Below are positions 39,321 to 48,965 of a stretch of 64,000 nt of DNA, piece by piece (the first letter of the stretch is position 1; the number at the start of each line of letters is the position of its first letter). The notes under the pieces were generated by a model. That model searched no databases, was not told the origin of the DNA, and saw only the letters and a list, made by a program, of their open reading frames with translations. Position numbers and translations under genes: made by a program. Origin of the DNA: JAEUOS01 sp965279115 (GTDB taxonomy: Bacteria > Pseudomonadota > Gammaproteobacteria > Burkholderiales > JAEUOS01); assembly GCA_965279115.1 (NCBI GenBank), contig OZ257137.1:5332001-5396000 (forward strand). The letters are read 5' to 3'.

Positions 39321-42300
39321 GTCGCGCGGATCGCCTGCAGGGCAATTTTAGCGGCCTGTGCGCGCTCGGCCGGGGTATGGGTCTTGACACTGATCCGGAG
39401 CCGGTCCTGGCCGGCCAGCTGCACGTTGCGGTCCTTCTGAATCAGCTTGATCACCTTCGCTGCGTCGATCGGCGCGTCCTTGCGGAAATGGATGGTCACC
39501 AGTTCCGGACCGGCATCGATCTTGGCCACGCCCGCGGCCACCGCGGCGATGCGCAGGCGGTGGCTTTCGACCAGGGTCTGCGCGGGCTCGGGCAGGCGGC
39601 CGAAGCGGTCGACCAGTTCCTCGAACAACTGGTTCAGGTGTTCCAGATCCTGGCAATTGGCCAGGCGCTTGTAGAGCACCAGCCGCTCATGCACATCGCC
39701 ACAATAGTCGTCCGGCAGCAGGGCGGGCGCGTGCAGGTTGATCTCGGTGGTCACGCCGAGCGGCTCGGTGAGGTCGGGTTCCTTGCCCACCTTCAAGCAG
39801 GCCACCGCATGCACCAGCATCTCGGTATAGAGCGAAAAGCCGATCTCCTGCATCTCGCCGGATTGCGAATCGCCCAGCACCTCGCCGGCGCCGCGAATCT
39901 CGAGATCGTGCATGGCGAGGTAGAAGCCGGAGCCCAGTTCCTCCATCGACTGGATGGCCTCGAGGCGTTTTTTCGCGGCGGCGGTCAGGCCTTCGACGCT
40001 GCCCACCAGCAGGTAGGCATAGGCCTGGTGGTGCGAGCGGCCTACCCGGCCGCGCAGCTGGTGCAGTTGCGCCAGCCCGAACTTGTCGGAGCGGTGGATC
40101 AGGATGGTGTTGGCAGTCGGCACGTCGATGCCGGTCTCGATGATGGTGGTGCACAGCAGGACGTTGAAGCGCTGCTGGTAGAAGCCGCGCATCACGCGTT
40201 CCAGGTCGCGCTCGCCCATCTGCCCGTGGGCGATGGCGATGCGCGCCTCCGGCAGCAGGGCGGAGAGCCGCTCATACTGGTTTTCGATGGTCTCGACCTC
40301 GTTGTACAGGAAGTACACCTGGCCGCCGCGTTTCAACTCGCGCAGCACCGCCTCGCGGATGATGGAGTCGCCGTCGCGGCGCACGAAGGTCTTGATCGCC
40401 AGGCGCTTTTGCGGCGCGGTGGCGATGACGGAGAAGTCGCGCAGGCCCTCCAGGCTCATCGCCAGGGTGCGCGGGATGGGCGTGGCCGTGAGGGTGAGCA
40501 CATCGACTTCGGCACGAAGGGCTTTCAGAGCCTCCTTTTGCCGCACGCCGAAGCGATGCTCCTCGTCGATGATCACCAGCCCGAGCCGGGAGAACTTGGT
40601 TTCCTTCGACAACAGCTTGTGGGTGCCGATGACGATGTCGACCGTGCCGTCGCCCAAGCCCTTGATGGCCGCAGCGGCTTCCTTGGTGCTCCTGAAGCGC
40701 GACAGCTCGGCGATCTTCACCGGCCAGTCGGCAAAGCGGTCGCTGAAGGTCTGGTGGTGCTGCTCGGCCAGGAGCGTGGTCGGGCACAGGATCGCCACCT
40801 GGCGGCCGCCCGCCACCGCGATGAAGGCGGCGCGCAGTGCTACCTCGGTCTTGCCGAAGCCGACATCGCCGCAGATCAGGCGGTCCATCGGCCGTCCCGA
40901 CTTCATGTCACCGATCACGCTGGCGATGGCGCCGGCCTGGTCGGCGGTTTCCTCGAACCCGAAGCCATCGGCGAAGGCCTCGTAGTCATGCTGCTTGAAG
41001 GTGAAGGCGTGGCCTTCGCGGGCGGCGCGCCGCGCGTACAGGTTGAGCAGCTCGGCGGCGGTGTCGCGGATCTGCACGGCGGCACGGCGCTTGGCCTTCT
41101 CCCACTGCCCGGAACCGAGCTTGTGCAGGGGCGCGTCCTCGGGCGCGGCGCCGGAGTAGCGGCTGATGACCGAGAGCTGCGCCACCGGCACATACAGTTT
41201 GGCGTCGTCGGCATACTCCAGGTGCAGGAACTCCCCCTCGCCGTCACCCAGGTCGATGTTGGCCAATCCCAGGTAGCGGCCAATGCCGTGTTGCGCATGC
41301 ACCACCGGGTCGCCGACCTTGAGCTCGGACAGGTCGCGCAGCATGCCCTCGACATTGGTCTCGCGCTTCCTGTCGCGGCGCGCACGGGCGCGAGCGGTCT
41401 CGGCATACAGTTCGGCCTCGGTGACCACCGCATAGCACTCGTCCGCCCGGACAAAACCGGCTTCGAGCGGGGCGACGGTGATCGCAAGCGGTGCGTCTGC
41501 GGCCAGAAAGTCCGTGAACGAATCGCAGGGCGCAGGCCGGATACCGGTTTCGGCCATGAACTCCAGCATGGTCTCGCGGCGGCCCGCGGATTCGGCGACG
41601 ATCAGCACCCGGCCGCGAAAAACATCCGCAAAGCGCAGGAACGCATCCAGCGGCTGCTCGGCACGCCGGTTTACCGCAACCACAGGCACTGCCGTGGTTA
41701 CGTCCTGATCGCCACCGGCCTTGAGCGTCACCGCAGCGAAGTCGGCCAGGCGGGTGAAGAACCCTTCATCGGTCAGGAAGATTTCGGTAGGCGGCAGGAG
41801 CGGTCGTTCGACATCGCCGCGCAAGAAGCGGTAGCGCTCATTGGTGTCGCGCCAGAAGTCTGCAAAGGCCGTGTCCACGGCGCCGTGCAGAAGCACCAGG
41901 CTGGTTTTCGGCAAGTAATCGAACAGCGTCGCCGTTTCATCGAAAAACAAGGGCAGGTAGTACTCGATACCGGCGGCGGCGACACCGTTGCCCATGTCCT
42001 TGTACATCGCGTAGCGGGACGGATCGCCCTCGAACACCTCGCGGAAGCGGCCGCGAAAGCGCGTGCGCGCCGCCTCATCCATCGGAAACTCGCGCCCGGG
42101 CAACAGTCGTATTTCGGTTACCGGGTAGATGGTTCGCTGGGTGTCGGCGTCGAAGGTCTTGATCGATTCGATGTCGGCGTCGAACAGGTCGAGTCGGTAG
42201 GGCACCGGGCTGCCCATCGGGAACAGGTCGATCAGGCCACCGCGCGCCGCCCATTCGCCGGGGCTCACGACCTGCTGCACATGGGAATATCCCGCCAGGG

Positions 42301-42784
42301 TCATCTGCTCGCGGAATTTGGCCAGGTCCAGCCGTTCGCCAGCCTTGAGGAAAAACGTGTGCGCGGCGATGAAGGCCGGCGGTCCCAGACGCGTGAGCGC
42401 GCTGCCGGCCGGTACCAGCATCACGTCGAGCGCACCGCGCGAGATCAGGTGCAGGGTTTCCAGTCGTTCGGATACCAGGTCCTGGTGCGGCGAAAGCGTG
42501 TCGTAGGGCAGGGTTTCCCAGTCCGGCAGGACCGAAACCACAAGTTCGGGAGCAAAGAAGCGGATTTCGTCGCGCAGACGTTCAGCGTCGTGCGGGTCGG
42601 CGCAAACACAGGCGACCAGGCCTGCTGCGGCTGCCTTGCGTTCGCGTGCCAGCGATGCGATGACGAGCGCATCACCCGCGCCGTGCGGCATGCCGAGCGC
42701 CGGCCGCTGGCCGGCCTTGATCGGCAACGGAAAGGGGGGCAGGTGCGGCTTAGAAAGCGCGGGCGGAGGCGACGGTGCGTGCAC
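39317..42784 (-). CDS. mfd: Transcription-repair coupling factor
   Basis: 1155 residues with a GTG start. The order is a UvrB-like N-terminal module, the RNA polymerase interaction domain (ELKVGDPVVHAQHGIGRYLG), the RecG-like motor (GDVGFGKTEVALRAAF, DEEHRFGVRQKE, TATPIPRTL, QLRGRVGRS) and the C-terminal TRCF domain. Mfd removes stalled RNA polymerase and recruits UvrA. TATAAT (42897-42892, minus strand) is a good -10 for a leader of about 100 nt, in which a terminator-like hairpin lies. Confidence 0.97.
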   Translation of the reverse strand: MHAPSPPPALSKPHLPPFPLPIKAGQRPALGMPHGAGDALVIASLARERKAAAAGLVACVCADPHDAERLRDEIRFFAPELVVSVLPDWETLPYDTLSPHQDLVSERLETLHLISRGALDVMLVPAGSALTRLGPPAFIAAHTFFLKAGERLDLAKFREQMTLAGYSHVQQVVSPGEWAARGGLIDLFPMGSPVPYRLDLFDADIESIKTFDADTQRTIYPVTEIRLLPGREFPMDEAARTRFRGRFREVFEGDPSRYAMYKDMGNGVAAAGIEYYLPLFFDETATLFDYLPKTSLVLLHGAVDTAFADFWRDTNERYRFLRGDVERPLLPPTEIFLTDEGFFTRLADFAAVTLKAGGDQDVTTAVPVVAVNRRAEQPLDAFLRFADVFRGRVLIVAESAGRRETMLEFMAETGIRPAPCDSFTDFLAADAPLAITVAPLEAGFVRADECYAVVTEAELYAETARARARRDRKRETNVEGMLRDLSELKVGDPVVHAQHGIGRYLGLANIDLGDGEGEFLHLEYADDAKLYVPVAQLSVISRYSGAAPEDAPLHKLGSGQWEKAKRRAAVQIRDTAAELLNLYARRAAREGHAFTFKQHDYEAFADGFGFEETADQAGAIASVIGDMKSGRPMDRLICGDVGFGKTEVALRAAFIAVAGGRQVAILCPTTLLAEQHHQTFSDRFADWPVKIAELSRFRSTKEAAAAIKGLGDGTVDIVIGTHKLLSKETKFSRLGLVIIDEEHRFGVRQKEALKALRAEVDVLTLTATPIPRTLAMSLEGLRDFSVIATAPQKRLAIKTFVRRDGDSIIREAVLRELKRGGQVYFLYNEVETIENQYERLSALLPEARIAIAHGQMGERDLERVMRGFYQQRFNVLLCTTIIETGIDVPTANTILIHRSDKFGLAQLHQLRGRVGRSHHQAYAYLLVGSVEGLTAAAKKRLEAIQSMEELGSGFYLAMHDLEIRGAGEVLGDSQSGEMQEIGFSLYTEMLVHAVACLKVGKEPDLTEPLGVTTEINLHAPALLPDDYCGDVHERLVLYKRLANCQDLEHLNQLFEELVDRFGRLPEPAQTLVESHRLRIAAVAAGVAKIDAGPELVTIHFRKDAPIDAAKVIKLIQKDRNVQLAGQDRLRISVKTHTPAERAQAAKIALQAIRAT

Positions 42785-42810
42785 GGGTTTGCAGGAAAGC
42801 AGAAAACAAA

Positions 42811-42838
42811 ACGCGCCCGCGAGGCATCTCGGGCGCGT
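42811..42838 (-). promoter_or_regulatory. Terminator-like hairpin in the mfd leader
   Basis: ACGCGCCCG (42811-42819) pairs with CGGGCGCGT (42830-42838); two further A/G pairs are separated by a 2-nt bulge. On the minus strand the stem is followed by TTTTGTTTT. It lies 27 nt upstream of the mfd GTG and downstream of the proposed promoter (-10 at 42897-42892), so it could attenuate mfd transcription. Confidence 0.5.
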
Positions 42839-42932
42839 GGCGCAAGTGTCTGACGAGAGGAACGCACAAGGCTGCCTTCTCGCGAAGCCACATTATACTG
42901 GCCGCGGCTTGATCAACCTCCAGGATGTCCGC

Positions 42933-43637
42933 ATGTCCCGCCGCTGCTTCGCACTCATTCCCGCCGCTGGTGTCGGCGCTCGCGCAGGATCCGGAGTGCC
43001 GAAGCAATACGTCAGGCTCAACGGGCTGCCCATGCTGCTGCACACCCTGAAGCCCTTCGTCGCCTGCGACAGGATTGCCGGGATCAGGGTCGTGCTCTCG
43101 CCTGACGATGCCTGGCATGGCAGCGCGGAAGCCCTGAAACTGCGTGAACGGACCGGCGATCGCCTCCGGTTCCTGCCGGCGGGAGGGGCAACCCGGGCTG
43201 AAAGTGTGTCCAATGGGCTGGAAGCGCTGGCGACTGAAGCCGATGGCGATGACTGGGTATTGGTGCATGATGCGGCGCGTCCATGCGTCACATCGGCCCT
43301 CATCAACGGCCTCATCGATGCGCTGATCGATGATCCGGTGGGAGGATTGCTGGCGATCCCCGTCGCCGATACCGTCAAACGCATGTCCGCCGAGCGGCGG
43401 GTGAGCGGTACGGTGCCACGCGAAGGACTCTGGCTCGCCCAGACACCGCAGATGTTTCCGCTCGGACTGTTGCTAAAGGCATATCAAATCACGTCGCAGG
43501 TCACCGATGAGGCCAGTGCGATCGAGGCCATGGGGCTGGCCCCGATGCTGGTGCAAGGGAGCACACGCAACCTCAAGGTGACCTTTCCCGACGACTTTCA
43601 ATTGGCCGAGCACTACCTTGCGCAGATGGGCCAGTGA
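42933..43637 (+). CDS. ispD: 2-C-methyl-D-erythritol 4-phosphate cytidylyltransferase
   Basis: 234 residues starting MSRRCFALIPAAGVGARAGSG. The CTP-binding glycine-rich N terminus continues to PKQY, and VHDAARPCV and VTDEASAIE are the other family signatures. It makes CDP-methylerythritol in the non-mevalonate isoprenoid pathway. TATACT (42894-42899) is a possible -10. ispF, its usual neighbour, lies 12 kb away here. Confidence 0.96.
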   Translation: MSRRCFALIPAAGVGARAGSGVPKQYVRLNGLPMLLHTLKPFVACDRIAGIRVVLSPDDAWHGSAEALKLRERTGDRLRFLPAGGATRAESVSNGLEALATEADGDDWVLVHDAARPCVTSALINGLIDALIDDPVGGLLAIPVADTVKRMSAERRVSGTVPREGLWLAQTPQMFPLGLLLKAYQITSQVTDEASAIEAMGLAPMLVQGSTRNLKVTFPDDFQLAEHYLAQMGQ

Positions 43638-43713
43638 CTGGCCAGTCGTTGTCGGGATTCTTTACACCGGCGGCTGTTTGCGCTGTGTCGAAGAATAAAA
43701 ACATTCATTATCA

Positions 43714-44613
43714 ATGTGTTGGAGGTTGGTTTGGATTTTGCTTGGAAGCTTATCCTCGGTTACGCCTCAACTAGCGGGATTTGCTTTGCGTATTGAATTG
43801 ACTGCCCTCGGGCACACGCTTCGTTTTCTCTGGCCGGCATTGGCCATTGCCATTCCCCTTTTCGGCTCGTCTGCCAATACGCCGGCAGCCGACTTGTCGC
43901 GTTCGCAATCAGGCGCGAATGCACTTCCCGGCCTGGCGTCTCCGCCTGGCGATCTTGACCGGGAGAGCAAGCCGGTTGATGTTGATGCCCAATTGCGCGA
44001 GATCGAAAACACCAAGAAATTGATGAAGGCCCTGGGCGAGTTGCATGGTCAGGGGACGGGCGGGGTGCAGAGCCAGTTGCCGTCTCAAGCGGGTTCGGAT
44101 CCGGGGAAATCTGCGCCCGCGGTTTCGGCTGCGCCGGTTGCGTCCGGCGGCCGTGACTTGAAAGGACTTGAACTTCCCGGCTTGCCCACGGACGATCTTC
44201 GCGCTCTTGGCAAGGAGGCCGCACAGGCCGCGCGAGCTGCTGGACTGGGTTCAGGTTCTGGCGGGGCCGAGGCTTCGCCGCGCCTGGCAGACGCCAGTCC
44301 CGGCGAGAGCGGTGCCATGCGTCCTGCGCGGGCGCCCGCGCCAGGTGACGAAGAGCGATACAGGGTGATGCTCGAATCACTGATTGAGGAAATCGGGCCT
44401 TGGGTGATCGCCTTTGTCGTGGTTTTCTTTCTCGGCTATGTAGCGATTTCCTGGTTATCCGCGCGTGCCCGAAAGTCGTCCCGCCCAGGCGATCGCGCTC
44501 GGTCGGGTTCGCGCCGGAGGGGGGAATCCAGGAGGCGTTCTGGTGCTGGGGCCCATTACCAGGGACTGGACTCCACCGATCGCGTGTCCCATCGTGCAAG
44601 GAACAGCGGCTAG
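43714..44613 (+). CDS. Uncharacterised protein with signal-like and C-terminal membrane segments
   Basis: 299 residues as read from ATG 43714. GGAGG at 43721-43725 suggests instead a TTG start at 43738. A hydrophobic stretch (about 37-50) ends in a possible signal cleavage region (GSSANTPAAD). A polar, Gly/Pro/Ser-rich linker (about 60-220) is followed by one transmembrane helix (WVIAFVVVFFLGYVAISWL, about 230-250) and a very basic tail (RSGSRRRGESRRRSG). No family is recognised. It is the first gene of the region separating ispD from ispF and the only plus-strand gene in it. Confidence 0.5.
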   Translation: MCWRLVWILLGSLSSVTPQLAGFALRIELTALGHTLRFLWPALAIAIPLFGSSANTPAADLSRSQSGANALPGLASPPGDLDRESKPVDVDAQLREIENTKKLMKALGELHGQGTGGVQSQLPSQAGSDPGKSAPAVSAAPVASGGRDLKGLELPGLPTDDLRALGKEAAQAARAAGLGSGSGGAEASPRLADASPGESGAMRPARAPAPGDEERYRVMLESLIEEIGPWVIAFVVVFFLGYVAISWLSARARKSSRPGDRARSGSRRRGESRRRSGAGAHYQGLDSTDRVSHRARNSG

Positions 44614-44664
44614 TCGGCGCTTGTCACTGCGCACCGCGGGCGGCTGCGGTCCATTGTTGGTCCT

Positions 44665-45630
44665 CTAGGGACGTTTTTCGGTAAGAAACCCTTGCGGATT
44701 CGACGCACGGGGCTGCCGACGGGTGTTGCCATCGAGCCCGCCCTCGATCGCCCATTCGGCAAATACGGTCGGGCCGGGTTCGAAATCGCGTGGTTGCCAC
44801 GCCGCGGTGAGATGGTCCTCATCCGCGTTGTACTCGATGAGCCCGCCGCACGGATTTTCAAAGTACCAGAAGTAGGCCGACGAAATCGGATGGCGACCCG
44901 GGCCGAGCTGGGTCTTCCAGCCGCAGCGGCTCATGTGCAAGCCGCCGCCGAACACCTCATGGATATCGCGCACGGCAAAGGCCACATGGTTGAGTCCGGC
45001 CGGTTTGTTGGGTAGCTGCAGGAGAAACAGGTTGTGGTGCGCACCCGCCGGAGCGCAACGCAAAAAAATGCCACGTCCCGGATATCTGTCGGAGACCACA
45101 AACCCCAGGCCGGTATAAAACGCCTCGGCCGCGGCGATGCGATCGGTGAACAAGACGACGTGCCCGATGTCGACCGGCGTCGCACGCTCATACACGGGCG
45201 AAGCGCTGTCGATGCGCGATGGTCGTCCCCAGGGGTTCGATGCCGTGCCCGTCACGCCCGGGTCGCGCTTTGACGAAATGCGGAAAACCAGTCCCAGGCC
45301 ATGTGGGTCGCGCGCCTTCAGCATGCCTTCGCTGGCGCGCAGGTCGGCGAAACCGGCTGCCGCGCCGAGGCGCAGGGCCAGGGCATCGAGATCCGCGCTG
45401 GAGTCGACGCCCCAGGTCACTTCGCGCAAAGTCGGGCCGGCTTCGATCGGCACGGACAGCGTCGGATCATCCGGCGTGCGCACCCGGACTTGCGCGCCGG
45501 TAAGGGTTTCCCAATCCATCCGCCCCGGGGCATCGGCGAGACAGGCCAGCCCCCAGTCGGCGAAGAACCTGCGTGCCTCGTCCCAGCGGTCGGTCGAATA
45601 GGTGATCGCGTCGATCCCGGTGATGGTCAT
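44665..45630 (-). CDS. VOC-fold protein, type I extradiol dioxygenase-like
   Basis: 321 residues with two vicinal-oxygen-chelate modules. The C-terminal one retains the metal triad: His in IGHVVLF (about residue 158), His in LNHVAFAV (about 217) and Glu in LIEYNADED (about 268). The size and ligands fit catechol-2,3-dioxygenase-like ring-cleavage enzymes. It is the last gene of the minus-strand catabolic operon, 67 bp after the aspartate-dehydrogenase-like gene. The substrate is unknown; other VOC enzymes are possible. Confidence 0.8.
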   Translation of the reverse strand: MTITGIDAITYSTDRWDEARRFFADWGLACLADAPGRMDWETLTGAQVRVRTPDDPTLSVPIEAGPTLREVTWGVDSSADLDALALRLGAAAGFADLRASEGMLKARDPHGLGLVFRISSKRDPGVTGTASNPWGRPSRIDSASPVYERATPVDIGHVVLFTDRIAAAEAFYTGLGFVVSDRYPGRGIFLRCAPAGAHHNLFLLQLPNKPAGLNHVAFAVRDIHEVFGGGLHMSRCGWKTQLGPGRHPISSAYFWYFENPCGGLIEYNADEDHLTAAWQPRDFEPGPTVFAEWAIEGGLDGNTRRQPRASNPQGFLTEKRP

Positions 45631-45697
45631 CTTGTTCTCCGGATGGTGGTGCCCGCGCGGGCGCGGTCAAGCCGATGTGGGCGATGCGAATGCCGGC

Positions 45698-46498
45698 TCA
45701 TAGCGCGGTCGGCATCGCCCGGTTGTACAGGAAACGCAGTGCGGAAAGCACCGTCAGCGATGAGGTCTTCGGGTTCTCCGGCAGGGGGCGGCCGCGCATG
45801 GTGAGCTTCAACTCGCCAAAGCTGCCGCGCGCCTCGACTTCATGAATGTTGTCGGTCACGTCCGGGTCGGCGATCAGGCGCACACGCGTGCGGTCCAGCC
45901 CGGTACCGGCAAGCGAAAGCGTGGCAGCCACATTGGCGTTCTTCGGATAAAGGCGCGCCGCGTCGCGGGCGCTGCCTTCGAAAAAAGCCGCCGGAGCGTC
46001 CAGCCGGTCCAGGTCGAGCAAGGCGTCGGCCGGTGTTCCCTTCCAGCCGGCAGGTGGCTTGCGTCCGGTATAGACCACTTCGTCGAGCCCGCCCAGGCGC
46101 GCTGCCGAAATCGCATCGATGCCGCCGATCGCGCCCGGCAACAGCGTCAGGCGGGTTCCACCCTTGCGGGCGGCATCTTCCAGTGCTTCCGGCAAGCCCG
46201 GCGCGGACAGCGCACCCACCGAAAGCACCGCGCATTCGACACCACGTTGCAGGGCGGGGATCACATGGGCGGAAAGTGCGCCGTGGCCGGCGCACTCCAG
46301 CAGAAGGTCCGCATCGAGGGGTACCGCATCGACTGCCAGTGCCGGGCTGTCCAGTCCGGCAAGCGCGGCCTGCGTCCCGGCCAATCGCGCGCTCTTGACG
46401 ACCACGTGGGTGATTGAAATCGCCGGCATCTTCAAGGCGCGTGCGACCAACGCGCGGCCGATGGCGCCGAAACCGACAACGGCGACCCGGGTGCTCAT
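45698..46498 (-). CDS. L-aspartate dehydrogenase-like oxidoreductase (NadX family)
   Basis: 266 residues. An NAD(P)-binding N terminus (VAVVGFGAIGRALVARAL) is followed by the NadX signatures SVGALSAPGLPE, LLPGAIGGIDAISAARLGGLDEVVYTGRKPP and NANVAAT. The family reductively aminates oxaloacetate or oxidises aspartate. Within this operon it may act on a related imino or oxo acid. The start overlaps the stop of the ThDP-enzyme gene by ATGA. Confidence 0.85.
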   Translation of the reverse strand: MSTRVAVVGFGAIGRALVARALKMPAISITHVVVKSARLAGTQAALAGLDSPALAVDAVPLDADLLLECAGHGALSAHVIPALQRGVECAVLSVGALSAPGLPEALEDAARKGGTRLTLLPGAIGGIDAISAARLGGLDEVVYTGRKPPAGWKGTPADALLDLDRLDAPAAFFEGSARDAARLYPKNANVAATLSLAGTGLDRTRVRLIADPDVTDNIHEVEARGSFGELKLTMRGRPLPENPKTSSLTVLSALRFLYNRAMPTAL

Positions 46499-48156
46499 GT
46501 CGTCCGCTTCGGCGGCCCGGCGAACTTGGCGGCGAAAGGACCCCATGCCTGCATGTCGACCTCCACCATCACCGGTCCTTTCATGGCTAGCGCTTCGCGC
46601 AGCACGGTCGCCGCCTGGTCCGGCGCCGCCAGGCTCAGGTGCGGCACCTGCAGGCTCCTGCATAGCAGTGCGAAGTCCGGCGTGTGCAGGTCCACATAGC
46701 AGCGCCTCGCACCATACACCGCGTCCTGGATGTTCTTGATGACGCCATAGCCGCGGTCGTTCATCACCAGCAGCACCAGGTCGGCCTGCTCCTGCGCCGC
46801 GCAGGCAAGTTCACCTATATTGAGCATCAGGCCACCGTCGCCGACCAGGGTGACGGTCTTGCGCCCGAGGGCATGCAGCGCGCCGCCGATGGCCGCGCCT
46901 ATGCCCATGGCGAGGCCCTGGCCGATCCCGCCGCCCAGGGCGTGCACACCGGCGCGCGGGTCGTCGATCACAAGGCTGCGGTTGCCCCACATGCTGTTGG
47001 AAAGCGTGATGTCGCGCACCCAGAGCGATCTGCCCTGGAGCAGGTGGTTGAGTTCGTCCTTGAGCCGTACATAGGGGCCAAGCGTGGCGTCGACCAGTTT
47101 TTCGGCCGCGCCGCGCGCTGCGGCCAGATCGGCATGGAACGCCGGGTCGGGGTGCAGGCGTCCTTCCAGGCGGTCGGCCAGGCCATCCAGGGCAAGCAAC
47201 GCGTCGCCGTGGACGAAACATTCGCTCGTGTAGCCGCGGTTCTGCGCCAGCGGGTTGGCGTCGATGCGGTGCAGGTTGCGCGGCAACTGAAGGTGGTAGC
47301 CAAGGGTTTCATTGCTGCGCAGGCGCGTGCCCACCGCCAGCATCGTGTCGCAGGTGGCGTAGAACTCTTCCACCGGCTTTTGCGTGTTGAAGGCGCCAAG
47401 GCTGGCCGGATGGCTGTCCGGCACGACGCCGCGCCCCTGGGTGGAGGTGACAACGCCGAATCCCAGGCGTACCAGGCGCTCCACCGCTGCGCGGGCATGG
47501 CGTGCGCCACCGCCCAGCCAGAGAAGCGGGCGCTGCGCCTGCGCCAGGCGATCGGCCAGGGCGTCAAGCGCCGCCGCCGCCGGTACAACCGGCGGCACGG
47601 CGGCCGGCGACAGGTCGGCCGGCAGGTCGAGCAGGGTTTGTTGAACGTCAATCGGGATCTCGACGCTGACCGGGCCGCATGGCGGCGTGGACGCCAGCAG
47701 TACCGCATGGCGCAGGGTGGCCAGCGCGGTTTCCGCATTGCGTATGCGAAAAGCGGCCTTGCCGGCGGCCGCCAGCATTTCCACCTGTCTGGGCGCTTCA
47801 TGGATGAATCCAAGGTCGCGGTCAAGATAGGGGGAATCGATCTGCCCGGTGAGGTGCAACAGGGGGGTTCCGGCGGTCATCGCCTCGATGATCGCGCCGG
47901 CGGCATTGCCGGCGCCGGTGCCGGTGCTGGTGATCACCACGCCAAGCGTGCCGGTGACGCGCGCGCAGGCATCGGCCATGTTGCAGGCACCGGCCTCGCC
48001 GCGCGCCGAGACAAAACGGATCACCTGCCGCTTGTTGAAAGCGTCGAGGATCGGCATGTTGTGGATGGAGATCACGCCGAATGCGGCGCGCGTGCCGCAG
48101 GCTTCGAGAAAGCGCACGGCGAGTTCGCCGACGGTGATGCGGAGGGGAGCGTTCAT
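46495..48156 (-). CDS. Thiamine-diphosphate-dependent enzyme (acetolactate synthase/benzoylformate decarboxylase-like)
   Basis: 553 residues starting MNAPLRITVGELAVRFLEACG. The N-terminal PYR domain has the conserved Glu in ARGEAGACNMADACARVTG. A central Rossmann-like domain follows, and the C-terminal PP domain has the ThDP/Mg motif GDGGLMLNIGEL with a conserved Asn (MNDRGYG). The family cleaves or forms C-C bonds next to carbonyls; 2-oxo acid decarboxylation is the likeliest role. Overlaps both neighbours by 4 bp. Confidence 0.87.
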   Translation of the reverse strand: MNAPLRITVGELAVRFLEACGTRAAFGVISIHNMPILDAFNKRQVIRFVSARGEAGACNMADACARVTGTLGVVITSTGTGAGNAAGAIIEAMTAGTPLLHLTGQIDSPYLDRDLGFIHEAPRQVEMLAAAGKAAFRIRNAETALATLRHAVLLASTPPCGPVSVEIPIDVQQTLLDLPADLSPAAVPPVVPAAAALDALADRLAQAQRPLLWLGGGARHARAAVERLVRLGFGVVTSTQGRGVVPDSHPASLGAFNTQKPVEEFYATCDTMLAVGTRLRSNETLGYHLQLPRNLHRIDANPLAQNRGYTSECFVHGDALLALDGLADRLEGRLHPDPAFHADLAAARGAAEKLVDATLGPYVRLKDELNHLLQGRSLWVRDITLSNSMWGNRSLVIDDPRAGVHALGGGIGQGLAMGIGAAIGGALHALGRKTVTLVGDGGLMLNIGELACAAQEQADLVLLVMNDRGYGVIKNIQDAVYGARRCYVDLHTPDFALLCRSLQVPHLSLAAPDQAATVLREALAMKGPVMVEVDMQAWGPFAAKFAGPPKRTT

Positions 48157-48965
48157 GCGGCGAGCTTCTGTTGATGCGGATTGACCAGGCCTTGCGGCTG
48201 GTTGCGCAGCCGGTCCGAGAGCTGTCCGGCGGTTTGGCAAACCGCACGGACCAGGCTGTCGACCTGCGTCGTATCGATGTTGTGCGCGGGCACGGTGATG
48301 CTGACGGCCGCGACGATTTTGCCACCGTCACCCTTGACCGGAGCCGCGATGGTGGAGATGCCCGATTCGTAACCGCCCTCGCTGATGCCATAGCCCCGCA
48401 TGCGGTCAGCGGTGATCATTGCCTGCAGGTCGGGCAGGGTGGCGGGCGTCTGTGGCGTATACGCGGCGAGGGGGCAGGGGCCCAACAGCGCCTCGAGGCC
48501 GGATGCGTCGAGGTCGGCCAGCAGCGTCCTGCCCAGCACAGTGGCGTGCGCCGGCAGGCGCGCGCCCACCTGGATGGAGTGGAACAGCGTGTTGCGTGAC
48601 GCGGCCTTGGCCACGAATACCACCTCGTTGCCGTCACGTACCACCAGGTGCGCCGAATAGCCGGTCGCATCGCGCAGCGCCTCCAGCAACGGCCGCGCAT
48701 GTTCGGTCATGTCAAGCGAGGAAAGGTATTCGAAACCCAGTCGCAAGACGGCCACACCCAGGCGATACGTGGCGGAATCGCTGACGCGTTCGACAAAACC
48801 CATCTGTTCGAGCGTGTGCAACAGGCGGAACACCGATGCGCGCGGCGCCTTGAGGCGGCGTGCCAGTTCCGCGCCGCTCAACTCGCGCTCCGCGCGCGAG
48901 AACATCGTCAGCAACTGCAGGCCGCGGGTGAGCGCGGGTACGGTGTAGCGGTCGTCACTGGTCAC
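48153..48965 (-). CDS. IclR-family transcriptional regulator
   Basis: 270 residues. The N-terminal winged helix (TRGLQLLTMFSRAERELSG through FRLLHTLEQMGFVERV) is followed by the IclR effector domain (about 85-255), with GYGISEGGYESGISTIAAPV near its end. It lies in the middle of the operon, overlapping the hydrolase stop and the ThDP-enzyme start by ATGA, so it is made together with the enzymes. It probably senses a pathway intermediate and acts at the palindrome upstream of the first gene. Confidence 0.93.
   Translation of the reverse strand: MTSDDRYTVPALTRGLQLLTMFSRAERELSGAELARRLKAPRASVFRLLHTLEQMGFVERVSDSATYRLGVAVLRLGFEYLSSLDMTEHARPLLEALRDATGYSAHLVVRDGNEVVFVAKAASRNTLFHSIQVGARLPAHATVLGRTLLADLDASGLEALLGPCPLAAYTPQTPATLPDLQAMITADRMRGYGISEGGYESGISTIAAPVKGDGGKIVAAVSITVPAHNIDTTQVDSLVRAVCQTAGQLSDRLRNQPQGLVNPHQQKLAA

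Noticed and set aside
38801..42853. 1350-residue plus-strand open frame opposite mfd and the SEL1 gene
   Set aside because: Antisense to two well-supported genes; amino acid composition is not protein-like.
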